Assembly (NCBI RefSeq): GCF_024802625.1
Contig: NZ_CP103371.1
Location: forward strand, 3,162,001-3,226,000
Direction: 5' to 3'
Source: Massilia sp. H6
Lineage (GTDB): Bacteria > Pseudomonadota > Gammaproteobacteria > Burkholderiales > Burkholderiaceae_D
Length of the DNA: 64,000 nt
The translations under genes were made by a program, and so were the position numbers. Under the pieces are notes generated by a model. That model had not been told where the DNA came from, did not search any database, and saw only the letters and a program-made list of their open reading frames with translations. Below, piece by piece: positions 16,613 through 23,969 of the stretch (position 1 is its first letter; each line of letters starts with the position of its first letter).

Positions 16613-17263
16613 ATGTTCGGCCTCAAATTTGTATTGAGCCTTGCTCTGGCAGCGTGTCACCTCAGCGCCCAGGCGTCCCTTATTCAGCCAGACGAATACA
16701 GCGATGGTACACGCACTTGGCTGAAGCTGTCCGAGACTGCCGGCATCAACATGAATGCGTTCATGGCCGGCGCAGGAGGGTGGAACAGCAAGTATCGCCT
16801 CGCATCAAGCCAGGAGATCGGCAGTTTGCTCGACGGTTTTGGAATTGCTGTTGGAGATAGCGATTGGAGGGTCAACAACCGTCCCGCGAGCAGCTTCATC
16901 TTTGAACTTGGCGGCACCGCACCGAACGGCTTTAGTGCAGGAACCTGGTTCAGCAATGGTGATCAAGGTGCGATCGGTGTGGGTATCGGTTGGCATGTCT
17001 CGGCAACGATCCGAGAAGAATCGAGTGTTCCCAGCCCTGACTGCCCGGCCTATTTTACTTGCGCGCGCACTTTCGCCACCAACGCTCCTCAGCCGTCGGG
17101 GCTGACCGATGCGGCAACTGGGCTGTTCCTGATTCGCAACGACAGCATGCAGACAGTTCCGGAACCCACCAGCCTGGCTCTGATAGGACTGGCCGGAGGC
17201 CTACTCGCATGCCAGCGCCGCACGCGGCAAAAATCGAGCTCCCCAGTAACCGAGCAGGCATAA
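16613..17263 (+). CDS. PEP-CTERM sorting domain protein, 216 aa
   Basis: AAGGATTGGT precedes the ATG at 16613, which gives a clear signal peptide (MFGLKFVLSLALAACHLSAQ). The middle is a globular, Gly/Ser/Asn-rich domain without recognised motifs, with SPDCPAYFTC providing a possible disulfide. The C-terminus has the sorting signal VPEPTSLALIGLAGGLLACQ followed by Arg-rich residues, i.e. the VPEP box, a membrane helix and a basic tail. Such proteins are processed by exosortase and go to the surface or an exopolysaccharide matrix. Exosortase itself is not in this window. The sigma-54 promoter upstream fits PrsK/PrsR-type control. The stop codon overlaps the T-run of the terminator of the opposite-strand tRNA. 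Confidence 0.9.
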   Translation: MFGLKFVLSLALAACHLSAQASLIQPDEYSDGTRTWLKLSETAGINMNAFMAGAGGWNSKYRLASSQEIGSLLDGFGIAVGDSDWRVNNRPASSFIFELGGTAPNGFSAGTWFSNGDQGAIGVGIGWHVSATIREESSVPSPDCPAYFTCARTFATNAPQPSGLTDAATGLFLIRNDSMQTVPEPTSLALIGLAGGLLACQRRTRQKSSSPVTEQA

Positions 17264-17308
17264 AAAAACAGCCCCGGCACGATAGATTTCTATCATGCCG
17301 GGGCTGTT
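17262..17308 (-). terminator. Terminator of tRNA-Pro, shared with the PEP-CTERM gene
   Basis: A 13-bp stem (AACAGCCCCGGCA / TGCCGGGGCTGTT) encloses a second palindrome, GATAGATTTCTATC. Read on the minus strand it ends in seven T residues, so it mainly serves the tRNA gene; the hairpin may also end the convergent plus-strand transcript. Confidence 0.85.
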
Positions 17309-17345
17309 CACTTAGCCAGCTCACACTGGAACTCAATCATTCTAT

Positions 17346-17422
<77 letters not shown>

Positions 17423-17572
17423 ACTAGCTTGAAATTATATCAGAGCTCCTCGGGAATGCTCGAATTTTTGTTATGGATTTGCAATGGCCGCTTGCGCTGG
17501 CGCAGGCGCTGCGCAAGTTGCCGTGGCGGCCACGCGGTCATGCGGCGTCACGCGCCAGCCGCCGTAGCCGCC

Positions 17573-19459
17573 CTACTTCCAATCCCCCCGCAGCGCCAGT
17601 ACCTGCTCCTGCAAATGCTCGGGAGAGGCGGCCTGCGGCGCCACCGGCTCGCCCACCACCAGCGCCAGCTTCGAGCGGATGCCGCGCGCGAACGAGCGTT
17701 CGAACAGATTCGATGGATCGCGGGTAAACACGCTGCCCCACAGACCGCGTAGCGCCATCGGGATCACCGGCACCTTGCTGCGCTCCACGATCCGGGCGAT
17801 TCCGCCGCGAAATGCGTTGATCTCGCCGGTATCGGTCAGCTTGCCTTCCGGGAAAATGCAAACCAGCTCGCCCTCGTGCAGGGCCTCGGCGATGTCGATG
17901 AAGGCGCGCTCCATCAGGAAGGGGTCTTCCTTGCTCGACGCGATCGGGATCGCCTTGGCGGCGCGGAAGATCCAGCCGAGGAAAGGCGTCTTGAAGATGC
18001 GGTGGTCCATCACGAAGCGGATCGGGCGCGGGCTGGCGGCGCCGATCACCAGGGCATCGACATAGGACACGTGGTTGCACACCAGCACCGCCGCGCCCTG
18101 CTCGGGGATGCGGTGGGCATCGACGGTCCGCACCCGGTAGCCGGTATGGATCAGCATCCAGGCCAGGAAGCGCATCAAGAATTCCGGCACCAGCGAGAAG
18201 ATATAAACCGCCACGCAGGCATTGAGCAAGGCCGTGACAAGGAACATTTCGGGAATGGTAAAGCCCTGGCTCAGCAGCGCGATGGCTACGCCGGCCGCCG
18301 CCACCATGAAGAGCGCATTCAGGATGTTCATGCCTGCAATAGTTCGAGAAATATGTTTCGGGTCGCAACGGGTCTGGATAAGCGCGAACAGCGGCACGAT
18401 GTAGAAGCCGCCGAAAACGCCGATCAACATCAGGTCGAGCAGGATGCGCCACATGCCAGGCAAGGCAACCAGGGCAAAAGCGTCGACCGTGACGGCATTG
18501 CTCACACCCAGGCTGGCGAAATACAGGTCGATGCCGAACACCGACAGGCCAATCGAGCCGAAAGGCACCAGGCCAATCTCGACTTTGTGGCCAGAAAGCT
18601 TTTCGCACAGCAGCGAGCCGGCGCCAATGCCGAGCGAAAACACCGTCAGCAGCAGCACGAACACGCTATGGTCGCCATACAGGACATCCTTGGCATATAC
18701 CGGGAATTGCGACAGCAACAGCGCCCCATAGAACCAGAACCAGGAATTGCCCAGCATTGACAAGAATACAGTGCGGTTCTGCCTAGAGAAGGCCAGGTTG
18801 CGAACCGATTCCGCGAATGGGTTGCGGCTGATCCTCAGCTCCGGCGCCGGAGCCGGAGAAGGCGGAATGCGCCAGCTCGCCAGCAGGCCGAGCACGGCGA
18901 AAAACAGCGTGCCGCCCGCGACCAGTTCGATGCCCCAGGGCTTGTAGGCCACCAGCAGGGCGCCGGCGACCTCGCCCAGCAAGATGCCGACAAAGGTGCC
19001 CATTTCGATAACGCCATTGCCGCCGACCAGCTCGTCGGGTTTCAACTGCTGCGGCAGATAGGCATATTTCACCGGCCCGAACAGGGTCGAGTGCAGGCCC
19101 ATGCCAGCCACCGCCGCGATCAGCAGCCACAGCGTCTGGGTCATCCAGCCGATACCGGCGATGAGCATGATCACGATTTCCAGCACTTTGACGAACCTTG
19201 CCAGGCGCGCCTTGTCGAACTTGTCGGCAATCTGCCCGGCGGTTGCCGAAAACAGCACGAAGGGCAGGATGAACAGGCCAGGGATCAGGTTGTTCAGCAG
19301 CGAGGGGCTGATCGTGGTCCAGCTCAGCGCGTCATAGGTCAGCACGACCAGCAGCGCGGTCTTGAACAGATTGTCGTTGAAGGCGCCCAGGAACTGGGTC
19401 CAGAAAAAGGGGCCGAAACGGCGCTGCGTCAGCAGGGAAAACTGGCTCGATTGGCTCAT
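17573..19459 (-). CDS. LplT-like MFS transporter fused to a lysophospholipid/1-acyl-glycerol-3-phosphate acyltransferase
   Basis: A 628-residue two-domain membrane protein. Residues 1-410 form a 12-helix MFS transporter related to the lysophospholipid flippase LplT (FGPFFWTQFLGAFNDNLFK at the start is typical). Residues 430-628 form a PlsC-type acyltransferase: VCNHVSYVDALV (H-x4-D), IPIASSKEDPFL, and the phosphate-binding block CIFPEGKLTDTGEI. In enterobacteria LplT is separate and the acyltransferase is joined to an acyl-ACP synthetase (Aas); here the synthetase part is absent. The likely role is bringing in and re-acylating lysophospholipids in the inner membrane, or phospholipid synthesis. 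The gene stands alone, transcribed toward the tRNA. Confidence 0.9.
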   Translation of the reverse strand: MSQSSQFSLLTQRRFGPFFWTQFLGAFNDNLFKTALLVVLTYDALSWTTISPSLLNNLIPGLFILPFVLFSATAGQIADKFDKARLARFVKVLEIVIMLIAGIGWMTQTLWLLIAAVAGMGLHSTLFGPVKYAYLPQQLKPDELVGGNGVIEMGTFVGILLGEVAGALLVAYKPWGIELVAGGTLFFAVLGLLASWRIPPSPAPAPELRISRNPFAESVRNLAFSRQNRTVFLSMLGNSWFWFYGALLLSQFPVYAKDVLYGDHSVFVLLLTVFSLGIGAGSLLCEKLSGHKVEIGLVPFGSIGLSVFGIDLYFASLGVSNAVTVDAFALVALPGMWRILLDLMLIGVFGGFYIVPLFALIQTRCDPKHISRTIAGMNILNALFMVAAAGVAIALLSQGFTIPEMFLVTALLNACVAVYIFSLVPEFLMRFLAWMLIHTGYRVRTVDAHRIPEQGAAVLVCNHVSYVDALVIGAASPRPIRFVMDHRIFKTPFLGWIFRAAKAIPIASSKEDPFLMERAFIDIAEALHEGELVCIFPEGKLTDTGEINAFRGGIARIVERSKVPVIPMALRGLWGSVFTRDPSNLFERSFARGIRSKLALVVGEPVAPQAASPEHLQEQVLALRGDWK

Positions 19460-19723
19460 GCGGTGGGTTCGTTGAACACGGAAAGACGTAATCTACAGTA
19501 CACCGCAACAGTCAGGCTGAGCTTGTTGCATTCTGTCAGACATGGCGCCCCGGATACCACCCAAAGTCGCGGCTGGCGCTACGGGCGCGACAATAGGCAT
19601 GGACTGCGTCGGTCTGCAAGCGACGCCGCCCTCCCAGCGCGGGCATCGAGGCGGCAATTGAAGCGTCTCAAGCCGGAGCGTACGCGCCCGGATGCTGCAG
19701 CGCAGCGCAGGTAGAATCCGCGG
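19460..19723. other. Intergenic region, nothing recognised
   Basis: Between the LplT/acyltransferase start and a doubtful small gene. I see no RNA gene, repeat or gene remnant. In related genomes thrC often follows hom in this area, but no thrC fragment is visible. Confidence 0.5.
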
Positions 19724-19906
19724 ATGACTTCCACCGACTTCCTCCTTCGCTACGCCAGCGTGACCACCGCGCTGTTCGACCACATCGAGCACGACATGCA
19801 GGCCCTGGCCTGCGCGTTCATCGACGACGATGAAGCTTCCGCCTTGCCCTTCCAGGGGGTGATGACGGGGTACCGCCTGCCGCCCATGAACCTGCCACTG
19901 AACTGA
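19724..19906 (+). CDS. Possible small protein, 60 aa
   Basis: ATG at 19724 has AGGT about 12 bases upstream. The product, starting MTSTDFLLRYASVTTALFDH, is mildly acidic (FIDDDEASALPF) with no known domain and no membrane segment. It is convergent with hom. I do not recognise it; it could be a chance frame in GC-rich DNA, although the composition is more balanced than in typical shadow frames. Confidence 0.35.
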   Translation: MTSTDFLLRYASVTTALFDHIEHDMQALACAFIDDDEASALPFQGVMTGYRLPPMNLPLN

Positions 19907-19930
19907 GTCGACGCTAGGGCGCCGCTCGGT

Positions 19931-21265
19931 TTAACTGAGCGACTCGAGCCGGATGCGGGTGACCTTGCCGATCACGGCCGGCAAGGCCTCGATCTTGGCA
20001 ATCGCCGCGTCGATATTTTTCTCGCGCGTCTGGTGGGTCAGCATGATGATGTCGAGGTTGACCTGGTTGCCCGGCTCTTTTTGCAGCATGGCGTCGATCG
20101 AGATGCCGCCGTCGGCCAGGATCCGGGTCAGGTCGGCCATCACGCCGAGCTGGTCTTTCACATACACGCGCAGGTAGTAGCTGGTCGTGATCTCGGCCAT
20201 CGGCACGATCGCGACGTCGGTCATCTGGTTCGGCTGGAAGGCAAGATGCGGCACGCGGCAATACGGATCGACCGTGGCCAGGCGGGTCACGTCGACCAGG
20301 TCGGCAATGACGCTCGACGCGGTCGGTTCGGCTCCCGCACCCTTGCCGTAATACAGCGAAGCGCCGACTGCATCGGCCTGCACCAGCACCGCATTCATCG
20401 CGCCCTCGACATTGGCAATCAGGCGCGCGCTCGGGATCAGGGTCGGATGCACGCGCAACTCGATGCCCTCGCCAACCTGTCCGTCGACACTTTCGGTTCG
20501 GGTACGACGCGTAATACCCAGCAATTTGATGCGGTAGCCCAATTGTTCGGCATAGCGGATATCGACTGCCTGCAACTGGCTGATGCCTTCGATATACGCC
20601 TTGTCGAACTGCACCGGAATGCCGAAGGCAATCGCGGACATCAGGGTCAGCTTGTGCGCGGCGTCCACGCCTTCGATGTCGAAGGTCGGATCGGCTTCGG
20701 CATAGCCGAGTTCTTGAGCCTGCTTCAGAACGGTAGCAAAATCCAGTCCCTTGTCGCGCATTTCCGACAGGATAAAATTGGTGGTGCCATTGATGATGCC
20801 GGCCACCGATTCGATGCGGTTCGCGCTCAGGCCTTCGCGCAAGGCCTTGATAATTGGCACGCCGCCGGCGACAGCCGCCTCGAAGGCCACCATCACACCC
20901 TTTTCCTGGGCCGCCGCGAAGATCTCGTTGCCATGCAGTGCCAGCAGTGCCTTGTTGGCGGTGACCACATGCTTGCCATTGGCAATGGCTTGCAGCACCA
21001 GTTCACGCGGCAGTTCGACGCCGCCGATCAGCTCGACCACGATATCGATGCCGGGGTCATTCACCACCGTGAACAGGTCGTTCACGATGTCCACCTGGCC
21101 GCCGGTCAGCGCCCTCGCCCGCTCGGTATTGCGCGCCGCCACCATCACAATGTCGATGCCGCGGCCGGCGCGGCGACGGATGTCTTCCTGGTTGCGTTGC
21201 AGGACGTTGAAGGTGCCGGCACCAACGGTGCCGATGCCCAGGAGGCCAACTCGGATGGGTTTCAT
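19931..21265 (-). CDS. hom: Homoserine dehydrogenase
   Basis: A 444-residue enzyme that reduces aspartate semialdehyde to homoserine, the branch to threonine and methionine. The start MKPIRVGLLGIGTVGAGTF has the NAD(P) glycine motif. ANKALLALHG and the catalytic block GIINGTTNFILSEM near residue 180, then YAEADPTFDIEGVDAAHK near 220, are family landmarks, with the catalytic Lys in the last piece. Residues about 355-440 form an ACT domain (YYLRVYVKDQLGVMADLTRI), the usual site of threonine feedback. It lies 35 bases after alaA on the same strand, in the common Burkholderiales order. Asd, which makes its substrate, is encoded at 59.5 kb. Confidence 0.96.
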   Translation of the reverse strand: MKPIRVGLLGIGTVGAGTFNVLQRNQEDIRRRAGRGIDIVMVAARNTERARALTGGQVDIVNDLFTVVNDPGIDIVVELIGGVELPRELVLQAIANGKHVVTANKALLALHGNEIFAAAQEKGVMVAFEAAVAGGVPIIKALREGLSANRIESVAGIINGTTNFILSEMRDKGLDFATVLKQAQELGYAEADPTFDIEGVDAAHKLTLMSAIAFGIPVQFDKAYIEGISQLQAVDIRYAEQLGYRIKLLGITRRTRTESVDGQVGEGIELRVHPTLIPSARLIANVEGAMNAVLVQADAVGASLYYGKGAGAEPTASSVIADLVDVTRLATVDPYCRVPHLAFQPNQMTDVAIVPMAEITTSYYLRVYVKDQLGVMADLTRILADGGISIDAMLQKEPGNQVNLDIIMLTHQTREKNIDAAIAKIEALPAVIGKVTRIRLESLS

Positions 21266-21300
21266 ATGGGTTTCTTTTCTCTCAGGGTCAGGCCGGTGGG

Positions 21301-22527
21301 CTAACGCCCATGGCGCCGCCGGTAGCCGTCGAGGAAGCGCGCGATGCGTCCGCAGGCGTCGGTCAGGTCGTCGGAATTGGGCAGGAACACCAGCCGGAAA
21401 TGGTCCGGGGCGATCCAGTTAAAGCCGGTGCCTTGCACCAGCAGCACTTTTTCCTCGGAAAGCAATTCGCAGATGAATTGCTGGTCGTCCGCGATCGGGT
21501 ACATCTTCGGATCGAGGCGGGGGAACATGTACAGCGCCGCTTTTGGCTTGACGCAAGACACACCCGGAATATCGGTAAGCAGCTTGTGGGCGAGGTCGCG
21601 CTGCTTCAGCAGGCGTCCTCCAGGGCCGACCAGGTCGGCAATGCTCTGGTAGCCGCCGAGCGCGGTCTGGATCGCGTATTGTCCCGGCGCGTTGGCGCAC
21701 AAGCGCATCGAGGCCAGCATGTTCAGGCCTTCGATATAGTCTTTCGCATGGCGCTTCTCGCCCGATACCACCATCCAGCCGGCGCGGTAGCCGCAGGAAC
21801 GGTAGTTCTTGGAAAGGCCGTTGAGCGTCACGAACAGCACGTCGTCGGCCAGCGCGGCCATCGACAGGTGTTCTTCGCCGTCGTACAGGGTCTTGTCGTA
21901 GATTTCGTCGGCGTACACGATCAGCTGGTGCTGGCGTGCCAGCTCGATTATTTCCAGCAAGATTTCGCGCGGATACAGGGCGCCGGTCGGGTTATTCGGA
22001 TTGATGACGACGATCGCGCGGGTATTGGGCGTGATCTTGCGCCGCATGTCGTCGATATCCGGCAGCCAGCCGGCGCCTTCGTCGCACATATAGTGCACCG
22101 GGGCGCCGCCAGCCAGGCTGACCGCCGCGGTCCATAGCGGGTAATCGGGCGCCGGCACCAGCACCTGGTCACCGGTATTGAGCAGGCCCTGCATCGCCAT
22201 GACGATCAGTTCCGAAGCGCCATTACCCAGGTAAATGTCGTCGACACCGACGCCAGCGATGTTCTTTCCCTGGGTATAGTGCATGACGGCCTTGCGCGGC
22301 GCGAACATACCCTTGGAGTCGGTATAACCCGCCGCGCCGTGCATGTTGCGGATCATGTCGTGCACGATCTCGTCGGGAGGATCGAAGCCGAATACGGCGA
22401 GGTTGCCGATATTGAGCTTGATAATTTTTTGGCCGTCGTCTTCCATCTGGCGGGCCTGTTCCAGGGCCGGACCACGAATTTCGTAGCAGACGTCGTCCAG
22501 CTTGTTGGATTTCAGAATCGGTCGCAA
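21301..22527 (-). CDS. alaA: PLP-dependent aminotransferase, AlaA-type (glutamate-pyruvate transaminase)
   Basis: A 408-residue class I aminotransferase. The start MRPILKSNKLDDVCYEIRGP is typical of AlaA/YfbQ. IVVINPNNPTGALYP holds the substrate carboxylate/PLP Asn, YADEIYDKTLYDG the PLP Asp and Tyr, and LNGLSKNYRSCGYRAGW the lysine that binds PLP. It makes alanine from pyruvate and glutamate. The gene precedes hom by 35 bases and is divergent from the Mth938-like gene; the 155-base spacer must hold both promoters. In this order class the enzyme is generally called AlaA/AlaT; AlaC-like activity cannot be excluded. Confidence 0.92.
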   Translation of the reverse strand: MRPILKSNKLDDVCYEIRGPALEQARQMEDDGQKIIKLNIGNLAVFGFDPPDEIVHDMIRNMHGAAGYTDSKGMFAPRKAVMHYTQGKNIAGVGVDDIYLGNGASELIVMAMQGLLNTGDQVLVPAPDYPLWTAAVSLAGGAPVHYMCDEGAGWLPDIDDMRRKITPNTRAIVVINPNNPTGALYPREILLEIIELARQHQLIVYADEIYDKTLYDGEEHLSMAALADDVLFVTLNGLSKNYRSCGYRAGWMVVSGEKRHAKDYIEGLNMLASMRLCANAPGQYAIQTALGGYQSIADLVGPGGRLLKQRDLAHKLLTDIPGVSCVKPKAALYMFPRLDPKMYPIADDQQFICELLSEEKVLLVQGTGFNWIAPDHFRLVFLPNSDDLTDACGRIARFLDGYRRRHGR

Positions 22528-22682
22528 AATATCCCCTGGCTTGGTCGAGTATGCGCTTGCTTTGTTGCAGTGCGAAAAATACCATTCTGCCGAAAGCGCA
22601 GGATTTAAGCAACCTCGCCTCTACGGGTACAATAAACAGCCCGGGGCACGCCTTTTTTGCCACTACATTATTTCTCGACACG

Positions 22683-23069
22683 ATGAAACTTCATTCCGAC
22701 GACACCCAGCAATACCAGACCGTCACCGGCTACGACGCCAGTGGGGTCGAGATCAATGCCAAGCGTTTCGACTACAGCTTGATCGTCATGCCCGAAGTGC
22801 CGCCGCGCGCCTGGGAAGTGGCGCATTTCGACGACCTGGCGGCCGAACATTTCGAACGCATCGCCGCCGATACGCCGGACGTGGTCGTGCTCGGCACCGG
22901 CGAGCGCCAGCGCTTCGTGCACCCGCGCCTGACCGCCAGCCTGTCTGCCAAGCGCATCGGCGTCGAATGCATGGATAGCCACGCGGCCTGCCGCACTTAC
23001 AACATCCTGATGGGCGAAGGCCGCAAGGTCACGCTGGCCCTGATCATCGACAGCGCCGCCGGCGCCTGA
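22683..23069 (+). CDS. Mth938-like domain protein (DUF498/NDUFAF3 family), 128 aa
   Basis: A 128-residue protein starting MKLHSDDTQQYQTVTGYDAS. The body VVVLGTGERQRFVHPRLTAS and IGVECMDSHAACRTYNILM are the conserved core of the Mth938/DUF498 fold. Human NDUFAF3 of this family assists respiratory complex I assembly; the bacterial role is unknown. The start at 22683 is chosen because the upstream extension in the same frame has no family similarity. It is divergent from alaA. Confidence 0.85.
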   Translation: MKLHSDDTQQYQTVTGYDASGVEINAKRFDYSLIVMPEVPPRAWEVAHFDDLAAEHFERIAADTPDVVVLGTGERQRFVHPRLTASLSAKRIGVECMDSHAACRTYNILMGEGRKVTLALIIDSAAGA

Positions 23070-23176
23070 GGCCGGCTTCTCGCTCGCCGGCAGCGGGGTG
23101 TGATGTTTCGGTTTGTGAAATAATTCTAGTTTGCATCTTGATTAAATGAAAACCCGCCCCATCTCGCGGGTTATCA

Positions 23177-23212
23177 CCCTGGCGCACTGTTCGCCGACTG
23201 TTGGCGCCAGGG
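23177..23212. other. Inverted repeat in the leader of the peroxiredoxin gene
   Basis: CCCTGGCGC at 23177-23185 pairs with GCGCCAGGG at 23204-23212, an 18-base loop between them. It lies 40 bases before the start codon and could be a leader hairpin or a protein-binding dyad. A second short stem (AACCCGC/GCGGGTT) lies just before it. Confidence 0.45.
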
Positions 23213-23251
23213 ACCCGACGGCGTTTGCCGCCATGACACCAGGAGACCCCC

Positions 23252-23722
23252 GTGGCCGAGAGCCCAACCGCCGCCCCCGTCGAAAATTTTTCCGCCTCCA
23301 TGACAAGCGGCCTTACCTTCGAGCTCGCCGGCCGTCCGGCGCGGTATACCGTGCTGTACTTTTATCCCAAAGATAATACGCCAGGCTGCACTACCGAGAG
23401 CATCGCATTTCGCGAAGCCTATCCCGAATTCCAGGCACTCGGCGCCGAGATCTACGGCATCAGCCGCGACTCGCTGCGCTCGCACGAGGGTTTCAAAGGC
23501 AAGCTTGGGCTTCCCTTCGAACTCATCTCCGACCCGGACGAACTGGTCTGCCAGCAGTTCGGCGTCATGAAGATGAAAAATATGTATGGGAAACAAGTGC
23601 GCGGGGTCGAGCGCAGTACGTTTATCATTGACGCTCGCGGCCGATTGGTGAAAGAATGGCGTGGCGTGAAAGTCAACGACCACGTGACCGAAGTGCTGGA
23701 ATTTTTGAAGAGCCAGCCCTGA
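23252..23722 (+). CDS. bcp: Peroxiredoxin of the BCP/PrxQ type
   Basis: A 156-residue thiol peroxidase. GTG start, with AGGAGA five bases upstream. VLYFYPKDNTPGCTTESIAF carries the peroxidatic Cys near residue 46 within the PxxxT(S)xxC context. The resolving Cys found five residues later in E. coli BCP is absent here (position filled by Ile/Ala), so it should act as a 1-Cys enzyme or use the second visible Cys in ELVCQQFGVMK. IYGISRDSLRSHEGF and the C-terminal VLEFLKSQ are usual. It reduces peroxides in the cytoplasm with thioredoxin or similar. The phoH gene follows on the same strand, a common pairing in Burkholderiales. Confidence 0.92.
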   Translation: MAESPTAAPVENFSASMTSGLTFELAGRPARYTVLYFYPKDNTPGCTTESIAFREAYPEFQALGAEIYGISRDSLRSHEGFKGKLGLPFELISDPDELVCQQFGVMKMKNMYGKQVRGVERSTFIIDARGRLVKEWRGVKVNDHVTEVLEFLKSQP

Positions 23723-23969
23723 AAAACGGATGGCTCCAGTGTTTAACTTTGCTGGATGCCTGCCGCCTATTTTGAGTCAAACCGAATTCATTCCGAATCA
23801 TTCATCCGAATCATTCACCCGCACCGTTTCCTTCGGCTGCATGCCGGACCGGCATCCTCCGGCTGCACCCTGTACCTCTGCACTTCCCCCAGAGCATCGA
23901 TCCCGTTCAGCGGCGCGCCCAGTGCTGCGCCCGTACGGCTTTCCAGAATATTTTTAGATTGAGAACCTG

